The notes below the pieces were generated by a model, which saw only the letters and a program-made list of their open reading frames with translations, did not search any database and was not told the DNA's origin. From NCBI GenBank assembly GCA_947589685.1, contig CANQCN010000003.1, forward strand, positions 1 through 62,594: DNA of 62,594 nucleotides. Reading direction: 5' to 3'. Source of the DNA: an uncultured Clostridia bacterium. Lineage in GTDB: Bacteria > Bacillota > Clostridia > Christensenellales > CAG-314. The position numbers were made by a program, and so were the translations under genes. Shown piece after piece: positions 1 to 7,830 of this stretch (its first letter is position 1; every line of letters begins with the position of its first letter).

Positions 1-5
1 CCTTA

Positions 6-26
6 CAAATCCCGTTCTCTCCGCCA
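6..26 (+). other. Truncated tRNA 3' end (possible att site remnant)
   Basis: The sequence CAAATCCCG then TTCTCTCCGCCA looks like the last 21 bases of a tRNA of the Ser type: T-loop end, 3' T-stem, acceptor strand and CCA. The five bases before it (CCTTA) do not supply the matching 5' T-stem GGGTT, so no complete tRNA can end here. Integrating elements that use a tRNA 3' end as attB leave exactly this kind of duplicated fragment. That it is an att site is inference; only the partial tRNA match is seen. Confidence 0.4.
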
Positions 27-138
27 CTAATTTTTGCTTGCCGCGCAATGGCTCCGAGAACAGTATTTTCGAAATACAGTATCCTTTTTTTCAACAATAA
101 ACTCTACTTTCATAGATATTTACTTTGCGTATATGGAT

Positions 139-1029
139 TCAGTATTTCACCTTGAAGTAATCGAGCCAAACTTTGAATTTGTCCTGTGCGGCAAGGCAGG
201 TATCGCGCAAATATCCGCGTTCGCCGACCCATTCTTTCAAGCCGCGGTAGTAGAACAGCTTCAACTCCTCGTCGATGATGAACGGCACGATATTGTATTT
301 CAGGCACTCCTTGAAGAGAAGCAGCCGCCCGATCCTGCCGTTGCCGTCCTGAAAGGGATGGATACACTCGAAACGGTAATGGAAATCCAACAGGTCGTCA
401 AAGGACTTTTCTTTGTTTGAGTTGTATGCAACAAGCAGTTCCTTCATCTTTTTCGCAACTTCTTCGGGTCTTGCCGTGTACATATCCCCGACGGTGTTGG
501 GGAGCGTTTTGTAGTCGCCGACGGCAAACCAAGACTCACGCGAGTCGGTCGTTCCGTTTTTCAGTGTGCGGTGCAGTTCTTTGATGAAAGCCTCGGTGAT
601 CGGCTTTTTCGCGCTCTCGATCACAAGGTCGATACACCTGAAATGGTTCGCCGTTTCAACGATGTCGTCCACTTTTATCGAGCCGCCGTCGATCCCGATC
701 GTGTTCGTCTCGAAAATGTACCGCGTTTGGTCGTGCGTGAGGCGGCTTCCCTCGATATGGTTGGAATTGTAGGTCAATTCTATCTGGACTTTATGATAGA
801 TGCCGCCCGAAAGTTTCGCGTTTTTCTCGGCGGTCAGCACTTCCAAAAGAGTGGTGGGAGCGGTCGATTTTTTATTGATCCGATCGGGCTTTTGCGCGTT
901 TTCGGGGATATTCCACGTTTTTCCCGTCAGAAAAGCGCCGTCGATTTTCCCGTGCGCGCAGTAATTCCGAACGCTTCGTTCGGACAAATTCCACTTTTTT
1001 GCCGTTTCGGTCACGGACAGATATTTCAT
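139..1029 (-). CDS. Fic family protein with N-terminal helix-turn-helix
   Basis: 296 residues. Residues 1-45 resemble a MerR/excisionase-type helix-turn-helix (SVTETAKKWNLSERSVRNYC). The rest is a Fic fold with the complete catalytic motif HPFQDGNGRIGR at about 224-235. Fic enzymes usually transfer AMP from ATP to a protein hydroxyl, and the His and Asn/Arg residues needed for this are present. Residues 89-94 (SNHIEG) fit the inhibitory motif S/T-x-x-x-E-G/N placed before the Fic core, so the enzyme is probably autoinhibited. It lies at an accessory edge beside a truncated tRNA, with no obvious antitoxin partner. Target protein unknown. Fic assignment is firm; the DNA-binding role of the N-terminus is inferred. 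Confidence 0.9.
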   Translation of the reverse strand: MKYLSVTETAKKWNLSERSVRNYCAHGKIDGAFLTGKTWNIPENAQKPDRINKKSTAPTTLLEVLTAEKNAKLSGGIYHKVQIELTYNSNHIEGSRLTHDQTRYIFETNTIGIDGGSIKVDDIVETANHFRCIDLVIESAKKPITEAFIKELHRTLKNGTTDSRESWFAVGDYKTLPNTVGDMYTARPEEVAKKMKELLVAYNSNKEKSFDDLLDFHYRFECIHPFQDGNGRIGRLLLFKECLKYNIVPFIIDEELKLFYYRGLKEWVGERGYLRDTCLAAQDKFKVWLDYFKVKY

Positions 1030-1224
1030 TCAAAATCACCTCACGATAAGTATAGCACAAAATCGGCAAAAAAACAAGAGCTATCGCTTCTGATTTTTGT
1101 TGTTTTTTGCCGTTATCGGCAATAGGCATTGCGAATTTTGCACCCGACGGTCACATCTACAAATTTTATCGGGGAAAGAGCGTTTCCGAACTGACTGCAA
1201 CGATCGGCAAAAATCGTTAAACGA

Positions 1225-1269
1225 CAATAAAAGAGGCTCAAAACCGCGTTTTGTACGGGTTTTAAGCCT
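1225..1269 (-). terminator. Intrinsic terminator after the ATPase gene
   Basis: Imperfect hairpin read on the minus strand: AGGCT...AAAACCC pairing with GGTTTT...AGCCT, followed by CTTTTATT. It lies about 190 bases downstream of the reverse-strand ATPase gene. The stretch 1030-1459 otherwise shows no gene that I can support. Confidence 0.45.
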
Positions 1270-1361
1270 GAAATTCGTAAATCAAGTATCAGCATGATAG
1301 ACAATTGTCGGCAACAATAAACACGGTACGTGGTATTGAAAAATCGTTGGGGTGCAAGCCC

Positions 1362-1384
1362 ACGGGCGTTCGCGCCCGTTTTGG
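1362..1384 (+). terminator. Terminator-like hairpin, forward strand
   Basis: ACGGGCG-TTCG-CGCCCGT followed by TTTT. A 7-bp stem with a stable loop and a short U-run. No forward gene precedes it, so it may end antisense or unannotated transcription, or be an inert remnant. Confidence 0.4.
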
Positions 1385-1459
1385 GCGTAGATAAATAGGC
1401 GCGATCCTCAGTTGATTACAATTTGTCGACAACTGAAACTGTCTGCGCGCCGCGGCGGA

Positions 1460-2848
1460 TCAAGCCAGGTATATAGTCCCCGTCTTTTGCGCCTCGTCCA
1501 GCAAACCTTGGGTGTAGCCCGCCGTGCTGAAAACTATGTATCGAACATTGGTTGCGCCCGTCAGTTGGCATATCGCATTTGTCTTTGCTTGTAAGTCGTG
1601 CAATACGGATAGTCCCTTTGGCGAATCGGTAAATTTGCATTCTCCCAACACAAGATTTTTGCCGACCGTGTCAATGGCGACGATATCGATCTCTCCTGTT
1701 TTTGAGCCCCAATACCTGCCTACTTTATCAAAGCGGAAATCCCAGACGTTTGCCGCAGAAAGCTCCCACATTTTGTCTCGACAGACGTCCTCGTAAACAA
1801 AGGAAACAAAGTTTTGCACAAAGCCTTTTTTTATTTGCGACAAAACATATTCTGTTTCGCCCTTTTCGAGATAGGCTCTGTACGGATAAACAAATTTGAA
1901 CCAAAATGCGATGAAATTGTCCGTTATGCGATAAAGTCCGCTTTTGCTCTTTTCGGGCGCAGGCTCGGTGACGGGGACTTCGCGCTCTATCAAATCGAGA
2001 TCGGTAAGTACCTTCAAATATTTGGTCAGACTTGTTTGCTTGGCTCCCAAGCATGCGGCTATATCCGAAAGCTTGCGATTGCCCATTGCGATCGCCTTGA
2101 TGAGAGAAAAGTAACTGCCTATTTCGCTTACTTCCTTTTGCAACAAAAAGTAGGGCTCTTCGTACAGAAAGCTTTGTGCGTTTAATATATTTTGTCTTAT
2201 CGCGGTATATATATCGTCGTATCCGCGAAATGTTTCGATATACTTCGGGACCCCGCCCGTCACCGCAAAAAACGGCAACAGCTCTTTGTCGCTTTTTCCG
2301 TCATAAAACTCATTGTAGTGCTTAAAGGAAATTTGCTTCAACCTAATTTGCGCCGTTCTTCTGCCGTACAAAGGGCTTGCGTAGTCGAGCGTCTGCGATT
2401 TCATCAGCGACACGAGCGAACCGCACAAAATAAGCATTATATTTGCGTCTTTAAGCATTGTGTCCCAAATTTTTTGCAATACGGACGGAAAAGCCGAATT
2501 GGACTGCCCGATATATTGAAATTCGTCAAACACAACGATCTTTTTGCTTTCCGTTTGGTGGGCAAGCAACGTTTTGAATATGGTAAACCAATCCGCCGTC
2601 GCGGAACGAAGCAGCTCGTTGCCGACAAAGTCCGCGACCTGCGATTTGAAGTAATTCAGATTTTGGAGTTCGGATTCTTCGGTGGCAAGAAAATAAATCG
2701 AATCCTTGTGCAATTTCAGAAACTCGCTTAAAAGAGCCGTTTTGCCCACGCGCCTGCGCCCGTAAACTATTACCAATGACGACGATTCGCTGTTGTATTG
2801 TTTTTCAAGCGTTTCCAATTCTGTTTTTCGGTTTACGAATTTTTGCAT
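1460..2848 (-). CDS. AAA-type ATPase, DUF234 / archaeal-ATPase family
   Basis: 462 residues from the ATG at 2848, which has AAAGGTGAT just upstream; a longer frame to 2908 lacks such a site. The N-terminus reads as ATPase_2 (PF01637): a Walker A GRRRVGKTALL near residue 27 and a Walker B KIVVFDEFQYIG near residue 108. A winged-helix region follows, then a DUF234-like nuclease-fold C-terminus (GEIDIVAID...LVLGECKFT, an E-x-K type pattern). Such proteins are widespread in archaea and anaerobic bacteria and are sparsely characterised; a DNA-related role is usually assumed. It stands alone beside the Fic gene in an accessory segment. Confidence 0.85.
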   Translation of the reverse strand: MQKFVNRKTELETLEKQYNSESSSLVIVYGRRRVGKTALLSEFLKLHKDSIYFLATEESELQNLNYFKSQVADFVGNELLRSATADWFTIFKTLLAHQTESKKIVVFDEFQYIGQSNSAFPSVLQKIWDTMLKDANIMLILCGSLVSLMKSQTLDYASPLYGRRTAQIRLKQISFKHYNEFYDGKSDKELLPFFAVTGGVPKYIETFRGYDDIYTAIRQNILNAQSFLYEEPYFLLQKEVSEIGSYFSLIKAIAMGNRKLSDIAACLGAKQTSLTKYLKVLTDLDLIEREVPVTEPAPEKSKSGLYRITDNFIAFWFKFVYPYRAYLEKGETEYVLSQIKKGFVQNFVSFVYEDVCRDKMWELSAANVWDFRFDKVGRYWGSKTGEIDIVAIDTVGKNLVLGECKFTDSPKGLSVLHDLQAKTNAICQLTGATNVRYIVFSTAGYTQGLLDEAQKTGTIYLA

Positions 2849-3051
2849 AATATCACCTTTTTTGTCCTTGTTTATTATTATACCCAAAATTATAATAATT
2901 GCAAGCATATTTTGATTTTTGTTGAAAATTTGTTTTCACAGCGAAAAAAAAGCCGTTTTTCCGCGCACGCGAGGCGACGCAAGTGCCAAACGACCCTTTT
3001 TGCTTGTTGCCGTCACGCCCGATTTATTTGTGGGTGCAAGTGCATTTTCGC

Positions 3052-3080
3052 TTGCAAAATTGCTCATACTGTTGTACAAT
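3052..3080 (+). promoter_or_regulatory. Sigma-70/A promoter for the DUF1858 gene
   Basis: -35 TTGCAA (3052-3057), 17-bp spacer, -10 TACAAT (3075-3080), 36 bases before the start codon. Confidence 0.7.
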
Positions 3081-3115
3081 AGCATTGCAAAAAAATTTCA
3101 ACAAGGAGATATGTC

Positions 3116-3298
3116 ATGATAACAAAGGATATGAAAATTGTCGAAGTGTTACAGGTGAAGCCTGAGGCTGCGCGCGTGTTCGGACGCTACGGCATGGGTT
3201 GCATTCATTGCCTCATGGCTCATACCGAAACCGTCGAAGAGGCTGCGGCAGTTCACGGCGTGGACGTAAACGATATGCTCGCCGAGCTTAACGCCTGA
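3116..3298 (+). CDS. DUF1858 domain protein (small CxxC redox protein)
   Basis: 60 residues, preceded by AAGGAGATATGTC. It matches the stand-alone DUF1858 / hybrid-cluster-protein-associated disulfide domain in size and pattern: I-x-E-V-L near the start, the G-M-G-C-x-x-C pair (GCIHC) at mid-length, and V-D-V-N-x-M-L-A-E-L-N at the end. The CxxC pair probably cycles between thiol and disulfide or binds metal; the family is common in anaerobes and its function is not settled. It has its own promoter and terminator, so it is a one-gene unit. Confidence 0.9.
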   Translation: MITKDMKIVEVLQVKPEAARVFGRYGMGCIHCLMAHTETVEEAAAVHGVDVNDMLAELNA

Positions 3299-3311
3299 CG
3301 CAAAAAATTTT

Positions 3312-3340
3312 CTTCCCGAAACCTTCGGGAAGAATTTTTT
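3312..3340 (+). terminator. Intrinsic terminator
   Basis: CTTCCCGAA-ACC-TTCGGGAAG followed by AATTTTTTTT, 13 bases after the DUF1858 stop. Confidence 0.9.
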
Positions 3341-3355
3341 TTGCAAATTTGCGTA

Positions 3356-3384
3356 TTGACTTTGTTTTTGCGCTTTGCTACAAT
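3356..3384 (+). promoter_or_regulatory. Sigma-70/A promoter for the FMN-binding protein gene
   Basis: -35 TTGACT (3356-3361), 17-bp spacer, -10 TACAAT (3379-3384). Confidence 0.75.
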
Positions 3385-3415
3385 ATAATCAGCAATGCGC
3401 ACGGGAGGAAACGCT

Positions 3416-3892
3416 ATGGATAAACAGCAAATTTATGCAAGATCCTTGCAAGTAATGGAGGAAAATTTCAATCACGTGGTGGAGATGAGCGTGGCTTCCG
3501 CCGCCGACGGCGAAGTGGCAGCGCGGGATCTCAACGCTTACTATCATCAGGGCAAATTTTACGTGTTGGGCAAAAAGGGCAACACTTTGCTCGAACATAT
3601 CGCCAAGTGCCCCAATGTGGGCTTGTGCCACGGCTCGCACAATATGCAGGGAGTCGCCCGCAGCCTCGGTCATCCGTTGGATCAGCAAAACGCCTCCTTG
3701 CGCAAGACGCTCAAAAAGCAATTCGGGCTAAACTACTCCGATTACGTTACGGAGTCCAACCCCGATATGCGGATAGTGGAGATCACTCTCACAAAGGCGG
3801 AGACCTACACCCGTTATCATCGCTACGAAATCGATTTTGTGGCTCAAATCGCCGACCGCGATCACACCATACCGCTGTTTCTTTACAGATGA
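3416..3892 (+). CDS. Pyridoxamine 5'-phosphate oxidase-like FMN-binding protein
   Basis: 158 residues from the ATG at 3416, preceded by GGGAGGAAACGCT. The pattern of a beta-strand with YHQGKFYVLGKKGNTLLEHIAKCPNVGLCHG matches the PNPOx-like split-barrel family, in which a homodimer binds FMN or a related flavin. Members range from flavin reductases and nitroimidazole-resistance proteins to stress proteins, so the substrate cannot be told from sequence. It is flanked by its own promoter and a bidirectional terminator. Confidence 0.75.
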   Translation: MDKQQIYARSLQVMEENFNHVVEMSVASAADGEVAARDLNAYYHQGKFYVLGKKGNTLLEHIAKCPNVGLCHGSHNMQGVARSLGHPLDQQNASLRKTLKKQFGLNYSDYVTESNPDMRIVEITLTKAETYTRYHRYEIDFVAQIADRDHTIPLFLYR

Positions 3893-3920
3893 TCTCGCGG
3901 ATATGAATTTTTAAAATAAA

Positions 3921-3972
3921 ATTGTCCTGCAATATGAAGTACGATTCGTTTTGCAGGACAATTTTGTGTTTG
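3921..3972. terminator. Bidirectional intrinsic terminator
   Basis: ATTGTCCTGCA (3921-3931) pairs with TGCAGGACAAT (3952-3962). T-rich DNA follows on the plus strand and A/T-rich DNA (TTTATTTTAA) on the minus strand. It separates the forward FMN-protein gene from the reverse tldE gene. Confidence 0.8.
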
Positions 3973-4042
3973 GGATTAAATTATTTTATTTACCACTATA
4001 TTTGTAATGCAAGGCAGTGCGGTCAAATCGGTATCGCGGCGA

Positions 4043-5269
4043 CTATGCCTTGTTGACGATTTTAGCTTTGTACACAAGGTACTTATGCTTACCGAACTCA
4101 AACAAACCTTTTTCCGTTACGCCGAGAAATCCGTTGTTCAGCACTTCAAATATATTGCAGGAAACGGCAAATTCGGGAAGCTTTCCCAGCAGCTTGCCGT
4201 CCTCATAGAGGTAGGCTGTCATAACGGGCATACTTATATCTCCGCTGGGGGTCATGTCTCCTCCGCCCGTATCGGAAATATATATTGCCCTGCCGGTTAC
4301 GATTTCGGCAAGATCCTTTGCCGTGTTTACTATGTCCAAACCGCTTGCGCCCACGTTGGGTACGCCGTTGTAGCTTGCGGCGGCGGAGCCAAGGTTCGCA
4401 GTGTTGTATTGCGCGGCGGATTTTTTGCAGGTGAGCAATCTTTCCAAAACGCCGTTTTTGACAAGGTAGTTTACATAGCCGTCGTTTACTACGCCTTCGG
4501 CATCGAAAAACGGCAAATTTATTTGCTCGGCGGGGTTGCGGTTGATTGCAAGCGAAAGCTTGTCGCTGAAAAGCTTTTGTCCCAGCTTGCCGTCAAACAG
4601 AGAAGCATGGTTGAAGTACAGATCGGCGATCAGGTGTTGGATAGCGTATTGCAACGGTTCAAATCCGCCTATCACCGTCACTTCCTCCTCTTGGACGTGG
4701 GGCAATTTTGTCAAAAAGGCGTCGCACACGAGCTTGACGTCGCGGCAAATGGCGTCCTCGTCGAAGTCGAGACTTTCGCAGCCGTAGCCTTCGTCCATTA
4801 TGTTGGGCGAACCTTTGAGCTTGATCGCCAACGAAAGCAAAAATTGATTGCCGCGATAGAGGTAGCGTTCGCCGTCGCTGTTTTCGTAGCTGTCCTCGCT
4901 GCTGTTGAGCTGTACCTTGTTGGAGAACAAAAACTGCGGATTTTCCGCCCCCAATCTGTCAAGAAGATGCTGAACGGCAGGAATAAAGTCTTGTTCGTCA
5001 AAAACGTGCTTTGTGGCGTCTATCGTCAAGGTGCGTTTGTCTGTATGCGTTTCGGGATAGTCGATTCCCTGCGCCAGCTTGGCGGTCGCCGACTGTTCCA
5101 GCTCTGTCCAATTTGCTTCGCCGAGAGAGCCTTCGACCCCTATCATGCCTTGGTCGTATATGCGAAACGTGTTTTGCGTGCTGTTGTTTATACGCAAGCT
5201 TTCTACGTGATTCGCCACTACGTTGAGACATCTGTTAGATTCTTTTGATATCAATTTTTCCGTTTTCAT
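4043..5269 (-). CDS. tldE: TldE/PmbA-like subunit of the TldD/TldE protease
   Basis: 408 residues, starting 11 bases after the upstream tldD stop with GGAGG before the ATG. It has the overall TldD/PmbA fold pattern (for example the GRAIYISDTGGGDM and C-terminal NNGFLGVTEKGLFEFGKHKYLV stretches) but lacks the HExxxH zinc site, as is usual for TldE. TldD/TldE form a heterodimer that degrades unfolded peptides and, in some bacteria, matures modified peptides such as microcin B17. No RiPP precursor or modification gene is next to this pair, so a housekeeping role is more likely. Confidence 0.88.
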   Translation of the reverse strand: MKTEKLISKESNRCLNVVANHVESLRINNSTQNTFRIYDQGMIGVEGSLGEANWTELEQSATAKLAQGIDYPETHTDKRTLTIDATKHVFDEQDFIPAVQHLLDRLGAENPQFLFSNKVQLNSSEDSYENSDGERYLYRGNQFLLSLAIKLKGSPNIMDEGYGCESLDFDEDAICRDVKLVCDAFLTKLPHVQEEEVTVIGGFEPLQYAIQHLIADLYFNHASLFDGKLGQKLFSDKLSLAINRNPAEQINLPFFDAEGVVNDGYVNYLVKNGVLERLLTCKKSAAQYNTANLGSAAASYNGVPNVGASGLDIVNTAKDLAEIVTGRAIYISDTGGGDMTPSGDISMPVMTAYLYEDGKLLGKLPEFAVSCNIFEVLNNGFLGVTEKGLFEFGKHKYLVYKAKIVNKA

Positions 5270-5280
5270 ACGACGCCTCC

Positions 5281-6615
5281 TTATTGCACGTTCATTTTGG
5301 ACACGCGAATATGCGGTCCGCCCATTCCTACGTTGAGTGGGTATTGTTCCATTTTGCCGCAGCCGCCGGTTACAAAACTCAGCAGCTCTCTGTCGTTACC
5401 GACGCCGTCGATAAGTCCCAGCGTTTCAAACACGTTGCCGGTCAGTACTGCTATTTTGACGGGGTCTCCCACCTTGCCGTCCACTATTTCGTAGGCTATG
5501 CTGGGAGCGATCGTAAACGTTGACATTCCGCTGCCGTGCTTGACGTCGTAGATGTAGTAGCCGTGCTTTATCGGGGCGATAAGCTCGTCAAAGGTGCTGT
5601 CGCCCGCCTCCACAAAGGTGGTGGTCATGCGCACGATTGGTTCGTAGTCGCAGTTGATGGCGCGCGCATTTCCCGTAAGTTGTTCATTCAATGCGGCGGC
5701 GGTGGTTGCGCTGTGCAGCCTTCCGGAAAGAACGCCGTTTTTGATCAGATAGGTATCCGTAGCCGCGGTGCCTTCGTCGTCGTAGGGCACATAGCCGCTG
5801 CCCTCAAACACGCCGCTTTCGCGAATGGTAAGTATCGGGCTTCCCACCCGTTTGCCGATGGTCCATTCCTTTGCCATAGCCTCGTCGCCCAGCATAAAGT
5901 CGCTTTCCGACTTATGCCCGAAGCTTTCGTGCGCAAATACGCCCGTAACTATCGGAGCAAGCACCACGGGATAGCTGCCCGCCTCAACGGGCTTGGCGCG
6001 TTGTATGTAGTCCTCGCAGCGTGCGACAAAGTCGTGCAGCTCCTCGTCGGTGTATTTAAGCAGCGAAAATTCCGTGCGCGCCTTGCTCAGCTGTTCCTGC
6101 ATGGTATCCTCTCCATAAGCAAACGCCATACCGTAAGCTACGCCGCAGGTTTGAAAGTCGTATTTGATATCCGCACCCTTGGAAGAGTAAAATTCGTACA
6201 AGGAGTATCTGTCAAGATACTGTGCGCTTTTGTAATTGCACAGAGAACCTGTCAGCTTGCCATCCGTTTCCGTGATGAGCTTCAATTTTTGTTCAAACGG
6301 AACGTCTTTCACACAGCGATCGGCAAACACGATTTTTACGTCCTCGTTTACCTGGTAGCGCGAAACTATCGGATTGCTTTCGATATTTTCGTCGGCATGC
6401 GCGTAGGAGTACAATTCGTCCAGCGCCTGTTGAATTGCGTTAACGTCGTCGGTGGAAGTGTAGTACCACATTTTCCCGTCAAACACGCGAACAAAAGCTT
6501 TTTTCTCGGCGGTCACCTTGGCTTCGTGCAGCTGTCCGTTTTGCAAGCGGATTTGTGTTGCAAAGCGATCCTCTATACGCACGTCGGAGTAAAAGCCTTT
6601 TTGAAATTTGTACAT
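5281..6615 (-). CDS. tldD: TldD-like zinc metalloprotease subunit
   Basis: 444 residues from the ATG at 6615 (GGAGG 5 bases upstream); an upstream in-frame start at 6699 has no ribosome site. The zinc motif HESFGH (HExxxH) and the downstream ESDFM acidic region are present at about residue 220, so this is the catalytic partner. It is transcribed first, followed by tldE. In characterised TldD/E the narrow tunnel in the heterodimer admits only unfolded chains. Confidence 0.92.
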   Translation of the reverse strand: MYKFQKGFYSDVRIEDRFATQIRLQNGQLHEAKVTAEKKAFVRVFDGKMWYYTSTDDVNAIQQALDELYSYAHADENIESNPIVSRYQVNEDVKIVFADRCVKDVPFEQKLKLITETDGKLTGSLCNYKSAQYLDRYSLYEFYSSKGADIKYDFQTCGVAYGMAFAYGEDTMQEQLSKARTEFSLLKYTDEELHDFVARCEDYIQRAKPVEAGSYPVVLAPIVTGVFAHESFGHKSESDFMLGDEAMAKEWTIGKRVGSPILTIRESGVFEGSGYVPYDDEGTAATDTYLIKNGVLSGRLHSATTAAALNEQLTGNARAINCDYEPIVRMTTTFVEAGDSTFDELIAPIKHGYYIYDVKHGSGMSTFTIAPSIAYEIVDGKVGDPVKIAVLTGNVFETLGLIDGVGNDRELLSFVTGGCGKMEQYPLNVGMGGPHIRVSKMNVQ

Positions 6616-6706
6616 AGTGCCTCCTTTATATTTTTTTGTTAAATTATAATCTTTTTTGCGCATTGTGTCAATCGTATGTCCGCACACGCGCTTTGTCAAA
6701 ATGGTA

Positions 6707-6735
6707 TGGACAAATCGGGCGATATAGTGTATACT
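6707..6735 (+). promoter_or_regulatory. Promoter for the 6.8-11.1 kb forward run
   Basis: -35 TGGACA (6707-6712), 17-bp spacer, -10 TATACT (6730-6735), followed 36 bases later by the first ATG. Confidence 0.6.
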
Positions 6736-6770
6736 TATAAAAAGTTATTTTGAAAGAAACGGAGAGAAAT

Positions 6771-7169
6771 ATGCTTTTTGCGACGGCTTTTGTCGATTGG
6801 TTTCCATGGGCGCTGTCGGTGATAGCGCTTGCGGCGTTGATCGCCCTTGCCGTGCGGTTTGTTTTGCTGTACCGCAGCATGAAGAGGGAAAAGCTGGATC
6901 GTATCGCCGCCTCGCGAGAGGAAAACGCCACTTTGCGGATAGAGGGCGACTTCTTTGTGATGACTGCGCTGCTTGCGTACCACGTGGGTGCGGGCAAGCA
7001 GCTTGCCGCGGGCAAATATACGCTTAAAACGCAGGATGGGGGCGAAATTTCATTGCAGATCAACGGCGTTGTGGCGGATTTTGCGGACGGCGAAACGATC
7101 TGTCTCAAAGAGGGCGACGTTATCCGTGCGGAAAAGGACGTCGGGTTGAAGGTTTCGGAGGATATTTGA
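6771..7169 (+). CDS. Hypothetical single-pass membrane protein
   Basis: 132 residues from the ATG at 6771, preceded by GGAGAG; a TTG at 6750 is in frame but less likely. One membrane segment (about residues 7-30, WALSVIALAALIALAVRFVLL) is followed by a basic stop-transfer stretch, SMKREKLDR, and a soluble, beta-rich C-terminus with GEISLQINGVV and LKEGDVIRAEKDV. I do not recognise the family. It abuts ung (next base), so the two are probably co-transcribed. Confidence 0.65.
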   Translation: MLFATAFVDWFPWALSVIALAALIALAVRFVLLYRSMKREKLDRIAASREENATLRIEGDFFVMTALLAYHVGAGKQLAAGKYTLKTQDGGEISLQINGVVADFADGETICLKEGDVIRAEKDVGLKVSEDI

Positions 7170-7829
7170 ATGGGGCGCAGTTACAACGGATGGGACGAGT
7201 TGTTTCTCGGAGAATTTGCCAAACCGTATTTTGTCGAGCTTAAAAAGTTTTTGGTGGAGGAATATGCCTCCAAGCGCGTTTATCCGCCCAAAAGACTTAT
7301 CCTCAACGCCTTCGATCACACGGCATACGACGACGTAAACGTCGTAATATTGGGGCAGGACCCCTATTACAATCCGGGACAGGCAATGGGAATGAGCTTT
7401 TCCGTGCCGCAAGGCGTCGACGTGCCTATGAGCCTCGTCAACATTTTCCGCGAGATAGAGAACGACACGGGCAGTCCCAGCTGTATAAAGGGCGGCGACC
7501 TCACTCCGTGGGCGGAGCAGGGCGTGTTGCTTATGAACACGGTACTCACCGTGGTGGAAGGACGACCCAATTCGCACAAGGACAAGGGTTGGGAGATATT
7601 TACCGACGCGGTGATAAAGTATCTTAACAAAAGACGGCGCGGAATGGTGTTTATGTTGTGGGGACGCAACGCCTACGCCAAAAAGTCGCTTATCGCCAAC
7701 CCGCAGCATTTGGTGCTTACTGCGCCCCATCCAAGCCCTCTTTCGGCATACGCGGGGTTTTTCGGCTGCAAGCATTTTTCCCAAGCAAACGAATTTCTTG
7801 CCCGACAGGGTAAATTTGTGAGGTGGTAG
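7170..7829 (+). CDS. ung: Uracil-DNA glycosylase, family 1
   Basis: 219 residues, the usual family length. It removes uracil from DNA to start base excision repair. Seen: the water-activating loop GQDPYY at 62-67 with catalytic Asp64, the SFSVP uracil pocket, and the leucine loop HPSPLSAYAGFFGCKHF near 185-200. The oddity is Tyr at position 67, where family 1 enzymes normally have His (GQDPYH). Numbering coincides with the E. coli enzyme. The rest of the protein is well conserved, so it is probably active. Confidence 0.95.
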   Translation: MGRSYNGWDELFLGEFAKPYFVELKKFLVEEYASKRVYPPKRLILNAFDHTAYDDVNVVILGQDPYYNPGQAMGMSFSVPQGVDVPMSLVNIFREIENDTGSPSCIKGGDLTPWAEQGVLLMNTVLTVVEGRPNSHKDKGWEIFTDAVIKYLNKRRRGMVFMLWGRNAYAKKSLIANPQHLVLTAPHPSPLSAYAGFFGCKHFSQANEFLARQGKFVRW

Positions 7830-7830
7830 T

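Noticed and set aside
34..420. Forward open frame over the Fic gene
   Set aside because: Antisense shadow of a gene with an intact Fic motif.
4007..5248. Forward open frame of 413 residues antisense to tldE
   Set aside because: Mirror of a well-supported gene; no ribosome site, no recognisable domain. The same holds for the long antisense frames opposite tldD, spoIIE, the ABC genes and the glucan genes.
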